From contig PHCU01000013.1 in the NCBI GenBank assembly GCA_002842345.1, forward strand, positions 1 to 41,719: a stretch of DNA of 41,719 nt, in the 5' to 3' direction. The translations under genes and the position numbers were made by a program. Positions within the stretch are counted from its first letter, which is position 1. Each line of letters begins with the position of its first letter. The notes beneath the pieces were generated by a model, which saw nothing but the letters and a program-made list of their open reading frames with translations, searched no databases and was not told the DNA's origin. This document shows, piece after piece, positions 24,284-33,843 of this stretch. The DNA is from Betaproteobacteria bacterium HGW-Betaproteobacteria-12. Its GTDB lineage: Bacteria; Pseudomonadota; Gammaproteobacteria; Burkholderiales; Rhodocyclaceae.

Positions 24284-25120
24284 TCAGATCGGCTCGAACA
24301 GCATCGTCGCCGCTGCAGTATTGGAAATCGGGATGTGGAAATTGGAATGAACCACTTTCACCGGCCCCGGCACCGTACCGCGGGCGACCATCCAGTTGAG
24401 CAGTTCGACGCCCTCGTTACCGGTCTGCTCGACGAGATCGATGTCCGAGAACTGCGTCGCCCACTGGGGATCATTGACCATGCTGTCCATGAACTTGAGG
24501 TCGAATTCCTTGTTGATGAAGCCGGCGCGCTCGCCCTCCAGCTGGTGCGACAAGCCGCCCGAGCCGATCACCAGGACCTTGGCGTCTTCCGGGAAGGCGG
24601 CGATGGCGCGGCCGATCGCTTCACCCAATTTGAAGCAGCGGCGGGCCGACGGCAGCGGGAAGAGCACGGTATTGACGCAGATCGGCACACTCTTGACCGG
24701 CCATTTCTGCTCCGGCCACATCAGCGCCATCGGCAGCGTGAAGGCATGATCGACCAGCATTTCCTGGCAGGTGACCATGTCGAAATCATCGCGGATCAGG
24801 CTGTCGCGGATATGCCAGGAGAGGTCTTCGGCCCCTGGGAAGCTCGGCATGGTCGGAATGCCCCAGCCTTCGTCCTCGCTGATGTACTCCGGGGCGGTGC
24901 CGATGGCGAAGGTCGGCTGCTTGTCGAGGAAGAAATTCAGGCCGTGATCGTTGAAACAGGAAACCACGATGTCCGGCTTGACCCGGTCGAGCCACTCGCG
25001 GATCGGCGGGAAGCCGTCGAAGAACGGCTTCCAGTAAGGATCCTGCTGCAGGTTGAGATGAATCGCCTTGCCCAAAGCCGGGACATGCGAAGTGGTCATG
25101 ATGCCTACGATTTTTGCCAT
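24284..25120 (-). CDS. Second LigB-type extradiol dioxygenase large subunit
   Basis: This 278-residue class III extradiol dioxygenase has the iron ligands and acid/base residue of the LigB family in place: His12 (TSHVPALG), His59 (NDHG), His192 (GLSHQ) and Glu239 (NEGVELL). It is a paralogue of the LigB at 29723-30577, recognisably similar but clearly diverged. Its small subunit is encoded 3 bp upstream. It stands apart from the main operon, divergent from the LysR gene. Possible substrates are gallate, 3-O-methylgallate or another dihydroxybenzoate; protocatechuate itself is also possible. The family is sure, the substrate is not. Confidence 0.85.
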   Translation of the reverse strand: MAKIVGIMTTSHVPALGKAIHLNLQQDPYWKPFFDGFPPIREWLDRVKPDIVVSCFNDHGLNFFLDKQPTFAIGTAPEYISEDEGWGIPTMPSFPGAEDLSWHIRDSLIRDDFDMVTCQEMLVDHAFTLPMALMWPEQKWPVKSVPICVNTVLFPLPSARRCFKLGEAIGRAIAAFPEDAKVLVIGSGGLSHQLEGERAGFINKEFDLKFMDSMVNDPQWATQFSDIDLVEQTGNEGVELLNWMVARGTVPGPVKVVHSNFHIPISNTAAATMLFEPI

Positions 25121-25123
25121 GAT

Positions 25124-25480
25124 TTAGTGCCCCGCCGCCACGAGTTTTGCCTTGAATTCTTCCTTGCTGACGCCCGTCTGCAAGGCACCGATGTCCTGCA
25201 TGTCGAGGCCGAGCACGCCGCCGGCCAGCTTGCCGAGGAAGTAAACCCCGCCGCCGACCCGGATCAGCCCCAGTACATCACGCGTGACGATGGCTTCGAT
25301 CTGGGCGCCGTTGAGTCCGAATTTCCGGCAGTAGGCGACCTCGTCGCGGACGAATTCGTCGCGATTGGCCTTGCTGTTGAACGAGTAGCACATCTTGTTC
25401 AGCGCATAGCCGCGGCGAGCTGCTTCGCTGTCGAAAATGGGTGCCCCGGGAATCGTTCGCTTCTGCGGACGAGCAGTCAT
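25124..25480 (-). CDS. Second LigA-type extradiol dioxygenase small subunit
   Basis: This 118-residue protein of the LigA family contains the helical core with YALNKMCYSFNSKANRDEF and GLNGAQIEAIVTRDVLGLIR, plus the GGGVYFLGKLA segment that lines the active site in the LigAB structure. ATG at 25480 has AGGAG 7 nt upstream; a start 17 codons earlier is not supported. It is shorter than the other LigA copy (147 residues), lacking its C-terminal extension. It is divergent from the LysR gene 113 bp away and is the likely first gene of a two-gene unit. Confidence 0.87.
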   Translation of the reverse strand: MTARPQKRTIPGAPIFDSEAARRGYALNKMCYSFNSKANRDEFVRDEVAYCRKFGLNGAQIEAIVTRDVLGLIRVGGGVYFLGKLAGGVLGLDMQDIGALQTGVSKEEFKAKLVAAGH

Positions 25481-25522
25481 ATTGCGTCTCCTGTAAGTGT
25501 TTTGAATCCTGCCGTGATCATG

Positions 25523-25537
25523 GTTTATCAATAACCC
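25523..25537. promoter_or_regulatory. Candidate LysR-type binding site between lysR and the second ligAB
   Basis: GGTTTATCAATAACC is a near-palindrome with LysR-type T-N11-A geometry, about 45 bp upstream of the ligA-like ATG and 57 bp upstream of the LysR start. Position and symmetry suit the LysR protein encoded beside it. Its TATCA core recurs in the motif upstream of the main lig units. Confidence 0.5.
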
Positions 25538-25593
25538 TGAACCACAAAGGGATTCTCTGCCAGTGAAGCAATAAAATAAATAGATTGTTTATA

Positions 25594-26514
25594 ATGAAAT
25601 CCATGAATAATTTCGATCATTTCGACCTGGATGGCCGGCTGCTCCGGCTGCTGATTGCCGTCTACGAAGAAGGCTCGGTGACCCGTGCCGCCCAACGGCT
25701 GGGGGTCACGCAATCGGCCGTCAGCCACATGCTCGACAAGCTCCGGGAAATCGTCGGCGATCCGCTGTTCGTCAAGTCGGGACGCTCGGTGGTGGCGACG
25801 GCCCAAGCCGGCGAATTGGTGGAGCAGGCCCGCCTGCTGCTCGACCAGTTGCGCCTGTTCGGCAGCAAGGCCAGCTTTAGCCCGGCCGGTCTGGAAACGA
25901 CCCTGACCATTGCCGCCAACGACTTGCAGCGCGACCTGCTGTTGCCGGCACTGTTTGCGGCGCTGAAGGCGGGGGCGCCGGGAATTCGCCTGCGCGTCAT
26001 CCCGTCCAACATCCCGAGTACCGAGATGTTGCGGACAGATCGCTGCCAGCTGGCCATCTCGCCCCGCCCGCCGGAGGGTGGCGACATCCTGCAGCGCCGC
26101 CTGTTCACGGACCGCTACGTGGTCTTCTTCGACCCGGAAGTCCGCCCTTCCCCCGCCAATCTCGAGGACTATCTGGCCGCCGAGCACATCACGGTGGTCT
26201 ACGAACCGCAGCGCAACCTCGACATCGACGACCACCTGAAGGGCAGAGGCATCGCCCGGCACTTCGCCGTTTGCGTCGCCGGCTTTGCCGGCATCCGCTC
26301 CTTCCTCAAAGGCTCGAACTATCTGGCAACGCTGCCGCACCGCCTGGGCGCCCACCAGCTCGCCGGTTTTTCCCAGGCCGAGACGCCCTTCGCCTGCCCG
26401 GAGATGCCGATGTATGCGATCTGGCACCAGCGCTATCAGCACGATCCGATGATGCGCTGGCTGCTCGACAAGCTGTACCAGGTCAGCGCGGCGCTCGAAC
26501 AAGGCGCGGATTAG
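25594..26514 (+). CDS. LysR-family transcriptional regulator of aromatic degradation
   Basis: This protein of about 306 residues has an N-terminal winged helix (about residues 16-70: GSVTRAAQRLGVTQSAVSHM) and a C-terminal periplasmic-binding-like co-inducer domain. It is divergent from the second ligAB pair and adjacent to the main protocatechuate cluster, so it is the best candidate regulator of both; a role like PmdR, GalR or LigR is inferred. The start is uncertain: TTG at 25585, ATG at 25594 and ATG at 25603 all lack a clear ribosome site, and TATAAT at 25589-25594 may even be its -10. The stop overlaps the convergent MFS gene by 4 bp. Confidence 0.88.
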   Translation: MKSMNNFDHFDLDGRLLRLLIAVYEEGSVTRAAQRLGVTQSAVSHMLDKLREIVGDPLFVKSGRSVVATAQAGELVEQARLLLDQLRLFGSKASFSPAGLETTLTIAANDLQRDLLLPALFAALKAGAPGIRLRVIPSNIPSTEMLRTDRCQLAISPRPPEGGDILQRRLFTDRYVVFFDPEVRPSPANLEDYLAAEHITVVYEPQRNLDIDDHLKGRGIARHFAVCVAGFAGIRSFLKGSNYLATLPHRLGAHQLAGFSQAETPFACPEMPMYAIWHQRYQHDPMMRWLLDKLYQVSAALEQGAD

Positions 26515-27764
26515 CGCGGCTGGGTACAAGGTTTGAGCGTCCGCGACAGGCCGAGGCAGGCGGGAAGCAGCAGCAGGCCCAGGCCGGCGGTTACCGGCAG
26601 CACACCGATGCCAGCCGCCAGCGCCCCGGCGAACAAGCCGCCGAGGGCATCAAAACCGAAGCGGGTCGAGCCGAAAATCGAAATCACCCGCCCGCGCAAG
26701 CCTTCCGGGGCGAGATGCTGCAAGCGCGTATTGCCGACGATATTGGTCGCGCCTATTCCGGCGCCGATCAGGCCGACCATGGGCATGCCCAGCCCCAGGC
26801 TGCCGCAATAGCCGGCCAGCGAAAACCCGATCATCCCAACGGCGGCCACGGCGCAACTGCCGATCATGAAGTTCTGGTTCAGCTCGGCACGGGCCCGGGT
26901 CGATAAATAGAGCGAAGCGGTCAGCGCTCCGGCCCCGCCCATCCCCAGTAGCCAGCCCAGCGCCTGCGCGCTGCCGGCGAAGACATCCTTGGCGAAGACC
27001 GGCATCAGCACCACGTACGACGATGCCGTGACGTTGACCATCGCCACTGCGAGCAGGGCGCCGCGGGCACTGGGATTGCCCCGGATGAAAGCCAGCACTT
27101 CGAGCAAGGCCGAGCCCGTCTTCAGGTTGCGCTGCCGGGGAATCTCGGCGCGGATCGCCAGCACCGCCGAGATCGGCCCCAGGTAAGACAGGGCGTTGAT
27201 CAGAAAGCAGACGCTTTCCGGCACAAAGGCGAGCAGCAGCCCGGCGATCGGCGGCCCGAGCAGCCGCCCGCTGTGCACGACGGCGGCATTGAGCGCGACG
27301 GCGTTGGCCAGCGTCGACTTGTCGTCCACGAGATAGAGCAGGAGGCTCTGCCGGGTCGGCAGGTCGAAACTGTTCAGCACCCCGAGCAAGGCGGCCAACG
27401 CCAGCAAGTGCCAGACCTCGACGGCATCGAAAAACACCAGCGCCGCGAGGGTCAGCGCCTGGGCGGCGAAGATGCACTGCAGGCCGATCATCAGCCGGCG
27501 CCGGTCGAAACGGTCGATCATCACCCCGGCCAGCGGTGCGACGACCAGTTGCGGCGCCTGCGACAGGAAGGCCGTCAGGCCGAGCAGGGCCGGCGAGCCG
27601 GTGAGCCGGTACACCAGCCAGGACAGTGCGACGGCCTGGATGAAGGTACCGAGCACCGAACAGATCTGGCCGTAGAAATAGCGGCGAAAGTTGCGCTGCC
27701 CCAGGGCCGGCGCCCGCCCGACGATGGCCTCACCGAGATGGGACGACCACCCGCCAGTCATCAT
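26511..27764 (-). CDS. MFS transporter, EntS/MFS_3-like exporter
   Basis: This 417-residue transporter has about 12 membrane segments and the signature VMIDRFDRRRLMIGLQ in loop 2-3. The overall pattern (RNFRRYFYGQICSVLGTFIQ, SWLVYRLTGSPALLGLTAF) belongs to the MFS_3 group that includes enterobactin exporter EntS. ATG at 27764 overlaps the aldo/keto reductase stop as ATGA, showing translational coupling. It is thus the last gene of the minus-strand lig operon. It may expel a toxic intermediate or product; that role is inference. The much longer open frame upstream is a shadow over the reductase. Confidence 0.87.
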   Translation of the reverse strand: MMTGGWSSHLGEAIVGRAPALGQRNFRRYFYGQICSVLGTFIQAVALSWLVYRLTGSPALLGLTAFLSQAPQLVVAPLAGVMIDRFDRRRLMIGLQCIFAAQALTLAALVFFDAVEVWHLLALAALLGVLNSFDLPTRQSLLLYLVDDKSTLANAVALNAAVVHSGRLLGPPIAGLLLAFVPESVCFLINALSYLGPISAVLAIRAEIPRQRNLKTGSALLEVLAFIRGNPSARGALLAVAMVNVTASSYVVLMPVFAKDVFAGSAQALGWLLGMGGAGALTASLYLSTRARAELNQNFMIGSCAVAAVGMIGFSLAGYCGSLGLGMPMVGLIGAGIGATNIVGNTRLQHLAPEGLRGRVISIFGSTRFGFDALGGLFAGALAAGIGVLPVTAGLGLLLLPACLGLSRTLKPCTQPR

Positions 27765-28756
27765 GCCGGGAACTGCTCGGTGTCGATTTCCTTGAACGTG
27801 GCGGCGTTGTAGCGCGGGCCACTGACGGTTTTCTCGTTGATCAGGGCATCCAGGCGAGCCACAAGATCGGCCCCGAGCACCACCCTGCCCGCCCCGAGAT
27901 TGTCTTCCAGGTGGGCCAGCGAGCGGGTTCCGGGAATCACCACCATCTCCGGCTGCCGGGCCAATATCCAGGCCAGCGCCAGCTGGGCGGGCGAGCAACC
28001 GACCTCGCCGGCCATCGCCTGGTATTCCGGCAGCAGCGCCAGGTTGCGGGCATAGTTGTCCGGGGAGAAACGCGGCATGGCCAGCCGGATGTCGCCCGCC
28101 TGCAATTGCGCTGCCGGGTCGGTCAGTTCGCCGCACAGGAAACCACGGGCGAGCGGACTGAAGGCGACGAAAGCCGCGCCGATCTGGCGGCAGGTATCGA
28201 TCACCGCAATCTCGGCTTCACGCGACCACAGCGAATATTCGCTCTGCACCGCGCTGACCGGGTGTACGGCATGCGCCTGGCGGATGGTCTCGGCCGATAC
28301 CTCGGACAAACCGATCGCCCGGATATTGCCGGCTGCCACCAGGTCGGCCAGGGCACCGACGCTGTCCGCGATGGGCACGTTGAAATCGCGGCGATGCAGG
28401 TAGTAGAGGTCGATGACCTCGGTGCGCAGGCGCTGCAACGCCGCTTCGCAAGTCGCCTTGATCGTCTCCGGGCGGCCGTCGATGACCCGCTTGCCATCGA
28501 CCCCGGCCATGCCGCACTTGCTGGCCAGCACGAAGCGCTGGCGATACGGCGCCAGCACTTCGCCGAGCAGGCTTTCGTTGGCGCCGAAGCCGTAGAGCGC
28601 GGCGGTATCGAAGAAATCGACGCCGCTGTCCAGCGCCTGACGGAGCAGCGCCGCCGCGTTTTCGCGCGACGGCGGTTGGCCGTAGGCATGGCTGAGGTTC
28701 ATGCAGCCCAACCCGATGGGCGCTACCTCGAATTGGCCAATTCGCCGCTTGTGCAT
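27761..28756 (-). CDS. Aldo/keto reductase
   Basis: This 331-residue NAD(P)H-dependent oxidoreductase has the full catalytic tetrad: Asp50, Tyr55, Lys80 and His121 (FFDTAALYG, LASKCG, YYLHRRD). The beta-barrel signatures DLYYLHRRD and the C-terminal NADPH-binding VVIPGTRSLAHLEDNL are present. It begins 11 bp after ligC and overlaps the MFS gene by 4 bp, so it belongs to the lig operon. No aldo/keto reductase step exists in the textbook protocatechuate 4,5 pathway, so it may handle a side substrate such as an aromatic aldehyde or semialdehyde. This is speculation. Confidence 0.92.
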   Translation of the reverse strand: MHKRRIGQFEVAPIGLGCMNLSHAYGQPPSRENAAALLRQALDSGVDFFDTAALYGFGANESLLGEVLAPYRQRFVLASKCGMAGVDGKRVIDGRPETIKATCEAALQRLRTEVIDLYYLHRRDFNVPIADSVGALADLVAAGNIRAIGLSEVSAETIRQAHAVHPVSAVQSEYSLWSREAEIAVIDTCRQIGAAFVAFSPLARGFLCGELTDPAAQLQAGDIRLAMPRFSPDNYARNLALLPEYQAMAGEVGCSPAQLALAWILARQPEMVVIPGTRSLAHLEDNLGAGRVVLGADLVARLDALINEKTVSGPRYNAATFKEIDTEQFPA

Positions 28757-28767
28757 CGTCTAACCCG

Positions 28768-29721
28768 TCAAGCCAGCTGCTTTTCGAGCTCGCCGAGCAC
28801 CCGGTAGCAGTCGAAAACCTTGGCCACCGAGGCGTTCGGCTCGCGGCCTTCGCGGATCGCCGCGAAGAACTCGCGGTCCTGCAGTTCGATGCCATTCATC
28901 GACACATCGACTTGCGAGACGTCGATCTTTTCTTCCTTGCCGTTGTAGAGGTCGTCGTAGCGGGCGAGGTAGGTGCCGGTGTCGCCGATATAGCGGAAAT
29001 AGGTGCCGAGCGGACCGTCGTTGTTGAACGACAGCGACAGCGTGCAGATCGCGCCGTTGGCGGCCTTGAGCTGGATCGACATGTCCATGGAGATGCCCAG
29101 CTCGGGATGGATCGGCCCCTGGATGGCGTTGGCTTTGACGATCGGCGAGCCGGCCTGGTAGGCGAACAGGTCGACGGTGTGGGCGGCGTGGTGCCACAGC
29201 AGGTGGTCGGTCCACGAGCGCGGCTGGCCCAGCGCGTTGATGTTCTGGCGACGGAAGAAGTAGGTCTGGACGTCCATCTGCTGGACATTGAACTCGCCGG
29301 CCTTGATCTTCTTGTGCACCCACTGGTGGCTGGGGTTGAAGCGGCGGGTGTGGCCGACCATCGCCACCTTGCCGCTGGCCTTCTGGGCCTCGATCAGCGC
29401 CTGGGCGTCGGCCCAGGAATCGGCCATCGGGATCTCGACCTGGACGTGCTTGCCGGCCTTGAGGCAGGCGATCGCCTGCTCGGCATGAACCTGGGTCGGC
29501 GTGCACAGGATCACCGCGTCGACTTCGGGCAATGCCAGCGACTCCGCCAGATCGGTCGCGACGTGCGGGATGCCGTACTGGGCGGCGACCTTGGCGGCGG
29601 CCTCGCGGTCGCGGCCGATCACCGAGACGACTTCGACGCCGGGGATGTTCTTGATCGCATCGAGATGCTTGATGCCGAAAGCGCCGGGACCGGCCAGGGC
29701 GACCTTGATGGTTTTGCTCAT
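28768..29721 (-). CDS. ligC: 4-carboxy-2-hydroxymuconate-6-semialdehyde dehydrogenase LigC
   Basis: This 317-residue Gfo/Idh/MocA-type dehydrogenase oxidises the ring-fission product (as its cyclic hemiacetal) to 2-pyrone-4,6-dicarboxylate with NAD(P)+. The Rossmann motif GPGAFG is at residues 11-16, followed by EIPMADSW and VGHTRRFNPSHQWV. It begins 1 bp after the ligB stop, so the order ligA-ligB-ligC is as in the pmdABC genes of Comamonas. The assignment rests on sequence and this context. Confidence 0.93.
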   Translation of the reverse strand: MSKTIKVALAGPGAFGIKHLDAIKNIPGVEVVSVIGRDREAAAKVAAQYGIPHVATDLAESLALPEVDAVILCTPTQVHAEQAIACLKAGKHVQVEIPMADSWADAQALIEAQKASGKVAMVGHTRRFNPSHQWVHKKIKAGEFNVQQMDVQTYFFRRQNINALGQPRSWTDHLLWHHAAHTVDLFAYQAGSPIVKANAIQGPIHPELGISMDMSIQLKAANGAICTLSLSFNNDGPLGTYFRYIGDTGTYLARYDDLYNGKEEKIDVSQVDVSMNGIELQDREFFAAIREGREPNASVAKVFDCYRVLGELEKQLA

Positions 29722-29722
29722 A

Positions 29723-30577
<855 letters not shown>

Positions 30578-31021
30578 TTATGCGTTTCCTTTCTTGCCGG
30601 CGGCGCCTTGCGGCTGGTGTTGCGGCTGCGCGTCGCCATCTTCGCCGAGATAGCGGTTGCCGTCGGCCGAGCGGCCACCGGCGATCATCATGTCGCGATA
30701 TTCCGCTTCCGTCATGCCGGTCATCGAGCCGGCCATCTGCTGGAAGCTCTTGCCGTCGGTGGCGCCGATCTTGGCCAGGAAATAAATGTTGCCGCCGGTC
30801 AGCATGCACCAGTTCAGATTGCGGGCGAGCACGGCCCGCTTCTGCTCCTCGCTCATCGGCCACTCGTCGAGATAGCGGCGTTCGTCGGCCTTGAAGCGGG
30901 CACGGTTCTCGGCCGACATCAACGACATGCAGAACTGGTTCAGCCAGTAGCCCTTGCGCGACTGCTCGGCATCGAAAATGATCGTGCCCGGAATGTCCTG
31001 GTAGGGTTTGTCGAGGGCCAT
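30578..31021 (-). CDS. ligA: Protocatechuate 4,5-dioxygenase alpha subunit LigA
   Basis: This 147-residue small subunit has the LigA core (YWLNQFCMSLMSAENRARF, RAVLARNLNWCMLTGGNIYF, each a helix) and a Gln/Gly-rich C-terminal tail of about 35 residues that the second LigA copy lacks. It helps close the active site of LigB. ATG at 31021 is 1 bp after the ligI stop; a start 14 codons earlier would overlap ligI and is rejected. It is in the order ligI-ligA-ligB-ligC. Confidence 0.95.
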   Translation of the reverse strand: MALDKPYQDIPGTIIFDAEQSRKGYWLNQFCMSLMSAENRARFKADERRYLDEWPMSEEQKRAVLARNLNWCMLTGGNIYFLAKIGATDGKSFQQMAGSMTGMTEAEYRDMMIAGGRSADGNRYLGEDGDAQPQHQPQGAAGKKGNA

Positions 31022-31022
31022 T

Positions 31023-31964
31023 TCAGCGTTCCTCGGGCCAGTACAGGCGCATCGGATTATCAACCAGGAGCTTTTGCTGCAAGGCTGCGGTCGACGCGAT
31101 GTGGGGGATGAAATCGACCAAGAGGCCGTCGTCGGGCATGTGGTCCTTGAGATTCGGGTGCGGCCAGTCGGTTCCCCACAGCACGCGGTCGGGGAATTCC
31201 TCGACGACGCGGCGGGCGAAGGGCACTACATCGGCATAGGCGTTCCGCTCGCCGTTCAGGGCTTTCGGGCCGGAGACCGACAGCCGTTCCGGGCAGCTGA
31301 CCTTGGACCAGACGTTCGGGTGCTGGCGCATGAACTTCAGGAACAGTTCGAACTCGGGGCCGTCGACCGGCTTGGAAACGTCCGGCCGGCCCATATGGTC
31401 GACGACGACGGTGGTCGGCAGTGCCGTGAAGAAATCCCACAGCTCCGGCAGGTCGACCGCCTCGAAGTAGATCACCACATGCCAGCCCCACTTGGCGATG
31501 CGGCCGGCGATCTCCATGAGTTCGTCCTTGGGCGTGAAATCGACCAGGCGCTTGACGAAATTGAAGCGAACGCCGCGGACGCCGGCATCGTGCATGTACT
31601 GCAATTCCTCGTCGCTAACGCTGCGGCGCACGGTGGCGACGCCGCGGGCCTTGCTCTCGCTATGGACCAGCGCATCAATCATGGCCCGGTTGTCGGCACC
31701 GTGGCAGGTAGCCTGGACGACGACGTTGCGGGCGAAGCCGAGGTGGTCGCGCAAGGCGTAGAGCTGCTGCTTGGAGGCGTCGCAAGGCGTGTATTTGCGT
31801 TCCGGCGCGTAGGGGAACTCGCTGCCCGGGCCGAAGACGTGGCAGTGGGCATCGACGGCACCGGCCGGCAGCTTGAATTGCGGCATGCTCGGACCGGCGT
31901 ACCAGTCGAGCCAGCCGGGTGTCTTGGTGAATTCCATGGTTTCTCTGGGGGTCGGGGCGTTCAT
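31023..31964 (-). CDS. ligI: 2-pyrone-4,6-dicarboxylate lactonase LigI
   Basis: This 313-residue amidohydrolase-superfamily enzyme hydrolyses 2-pyrone-4,6-dicarboxylate to 4-oxalomesaconate. Landmarks are DAHCHVFGP (His40 and His42), the VVVDHMGRPDV segment and WGTDWPHPN with the catalytic Asp266, all as in Sphingobium LigI. It follows the ligK stop by 2 bp. ATG at 31964 is used; an ATG 9 codons later, with AGAGA before it, is an equally possible start and would match the shorter known LigI proteins better. Confidence 0.94.
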   Translation of the reverse strand: MNAPTPRETMEFTKTPGWLDWYAGPSMPQFKLPAGAVDAHCHVFGPGSEFPYAPERKYTPCDASKQQLYALRDHLGFARNVVVQATCHGADNRAMIDALVHSESKARGVATVRRSVSDEELQYMHDAGVRGVRFNFVKRLVDFTPKDELMEIAGRIAKWGWHVVIYFEAVDLPELWDFFTALPTTVVVDHMGRPDVSKPVDGPEFELFLKFMRQHPNVWSKVSCPERLSVSGPKALNGERNAYADVVPFARRVVEEFPDRVLWGTDWPHPNLKDHMPDDGLLVDFIPHIASTAALQQKLLVDNPMRLYWPEER

Positions 31965-31966
31965 GG

Positions 31967-32656
31967 TCAGTCGATGTACTTGAGGCCGGCCTTGGCCAGC
32001 GGCTCGCGCAAGCTGTACATGTCGAGACCGAGTTCGCCGGCGGCGAAGCGGGCGCGCTTGGCGATCTCGTTGTTCTCGCGGGCTTCGGCGGCATCGGCGA
32101 CCTGTTGGGCGAGCGCGGCCGGCACGACGACAACGCCGTCGTCGTCGGCGATCACCACGTCGCCGGGATTGACGATCGCGCCGGCGCAGACCACCGGAAT
32201 GTTCACCGAACCCAGCGTGGCGCGGGTACAGCCCTTGGCGTGGATCGCCCGGCTGAACACCGGGAAGCCCATCGCGGTCAGGTCTTTCACATCGCGCACC
32301 CCGCCGTCGATGACCAGGCCGGCGGCGCCGCGCGACTGGTAGGAAGTCGCCAGGAGGTCGCCGAAGAAGCCGTCGGTGCTGTCGGCGGTGCAGGCGGCGA
32401 CGCAGACGTCGCCCGGCTGCAGCTGCTCGGCGGCGACGTGCAGCATCCAGTTGTCGCCGGGCTGCAGCAGCACGGTGACGGCGGTGCCGCAGAGATGGGC
32501 GCCGGCATAGACCGGGCGGATGTTCGGCTTCATCAGGCCGACCCGGCCCATCGCCTCGTGGATGGTGGCGACGCCGAAACGCGACAGTTTGTCGACGGCG
32601 GCGCGGTTGGCGCGCTCGATGTTGCGTTTGACGATGCCGAGGTTGTTCAAACTCAT
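31967..32656 (-). CDS. ligK: 4-carboxy-4-hydroxy-2-oxoadipate aldolase LigK
   Basis: This 229-residue RraA-fold class II aldolase splits 4-carboxy-4-hydroxy-2-oxoadipate into pyruvate and oxaloacetate, the last step of the pathway. The metal and substrate motif GGVRD lies at residues 118-122, and the family DGVVVVP segment follows. ATG at 32656 is preferred because AGGAG lies 7 nt upstream; a second ATG at 32662 would be only 1 nt from it. The ribosome site overlaps the ligJ stop codon, so translation of the two is coupled. Confidence 0.94.
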   Translation of the reverse strand: MSLNNLGIVKRNIERANRAAVDKLSRFGVATIHEAMGRVGLMKPNIRPVYAGAHLCGTAVTVLLQPGDNWMLHVAAEQLQPGDVCVAACTADSTDGFFGDLLATSYQSRGAAGLVIDGGVRDVKDLTAMGFPVFSRAIHAKGCTRATLGSVNIPVVCAGAIVNPGDVVIADDDGVVVVPAALAQQVADAAEARENNEIAKRARFAAGELGLDMYSLREPLAKAGLKYID

Positions 32657-32667
32657 GGTCATTCTCC

Positions 32668-33693
32668 TTAGCGGCCCTGGGCCGTCAGTGCGGCATCGAG
32701 CCGCGAATAGACGCGGCGGGCGTTGCCTTCGTAGATCAGGTGGCGCTCTTCGGCGCTCAGTTCGGCCGCCTCGATGTAGCGCTTGGTGTCGTCGTAGTAG
32801 TGACCTGTCTGGGGATCGATGCCGCGTACGGCGCCGATCATCTCGGAGGCGAACAGCACGTTGCGGACCGGGATCACGTCGGTCAGCAGGTCGATGCCCG
32901 GCTGGTGATAGACGCAGGTGTCGAAGAAGATGTTGTTCAGCAGGTGCTCCTCGAGCAGCGGCTTTTTCAGCTCCTGGGCCAGGCCGCGGTAACGCCCCCA
33001 GTGGTAGGGCGCGGCGCCGCCGCCGTGCGGGATGACGAACTTCAGCGTCGGGAAGTCCTTGAACAGGTCGCCGGCGAGAAGCTGCATGAAAGCGGTGGTG
33101 TCGGCGTTGATGTAATGCGCGCCGGTGGTGTGGAAGCAGGCGTTGCAGCTGGTCGACACGTGGATCATCGCCGGGATGTCGTACTCGACCATCTTTTCGT
33201 AGATCGGATACCAGTGGCGGTCGGTCAGCGCCGGGCTGGTCCAGTGGCCGCCGGACGGGTCAGGATTGAGGTTGATGCCGACGAAGCCGTATTCCTTGAC
33301 GCACTTTTCCAGTTCGGCGATGCAGCTCTTCGGATCGACGCCCGGCGACTGCGGCAGCATGGCGGCGCCGATGAAGTGGTCGGGGAACAGCTGGGCGACG
33401 CGGAAACACAGCTCGTTGCAGATCGCCGCCCAGGTCGCCGAGGTCTCGAAGTTGCCGATGTGGTGGGCCATGAAGCTGGCGCGCGGGCTGAAGATCGTCA
33501 GGTCGGCGCCGCGTTCCTTCATCAGGCGCAACTGGTTCTGTTCGATGGTCTCACGCAGCTCGTCGTCGGAGATTTTCAGCTCGCTGACCAAGGGTGCCAG
33601 CGCCGGCTCCTTGAGACTGGCGATCTGGCGGTTGCGCCATTCTTCCAGCGCCTTGGGGGCCGTCGTGTAGTGGCCGTGGATGTCGATGATCAT
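32668..33693 (-). CDS. ligJ: 4-oxalomesaconate hydratase LigJ
   Basis: This 341-residue amidohydrolase-family hydratase adds water to the isomerised oxalomesaconate, giving 4-carboxy-4-hydroxy-2-oxoadipate. The metal motif is at the N-terminus, DIHGHYTTAP (His6 and His8), with IPHGGGAAPYHWGR and FASEMIGAVRG further on, as in known LigJ/PmdE proteins. ATG at 33693 has AAGGA 8 nt upstream. It is the first gene of ligJKIABC-akr-mfs. A recurrent motif of about 13 bp lies about 110 bp upstream. Confidence 0.93.
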   Translation of the reverse strand: MIIDIHGHYTTAPKALEEWRNRQIASLKEPALAPLVSELKISDDELRETIEQNQLRLMKERGADLTIFSPRASFMAHHIGNFETSATWAAICNELCFRVAQLFPDHFIGAAMLPQSPGVDPKSCIAELEKCVKEYGFVGINLNPDPSGGHWTSPALTDRHWYPIYEKMVEYDIPAMIHVSTSCNACFHTTGAHYINADTTAFMQLLAGDLFKDFPTLKFVIPHGGGAAPYHWGRYRGLAQELKKPLLEEHLLNNIFFDTCVYHQPGIDLLTDVIPVRNVLFASEMIGAVRGIDPQTGHYYDDTKRYIEAAELSAEERHLIYEGNARRVYSRLDAALTAQGR

Positions 33694-33797
33694 GCTGTTT
33701 TCCTTGAGGTCTTGGAGATTTGAAGCGCTTGCCCGAAGCATTCGAGCCTGGAGCTATTCTCGATAACGCCACCGCGTCAGAAAAGTCATCTAACCGG

Positions 33798-33810
33798 CTA
33801 TCAGTTATGC
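33798..33810. promoter_or_regulatory. Recurrent motif upstream of ligJ
   Basis: CTATCAGTTATGC lies 105-117 bp upstream of the ligJ ATG, between it and the porin terminator. Near-identical 13-mers occur upstream of the porin (35187) and the LigU-like gene (37816). It may bind the LysR regulator encoded nearby. Confidence 0.5.
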
Positions 33811-33843
33811 ATTTCCGGCATGGCAAGTCGCCCCTCGACACAC

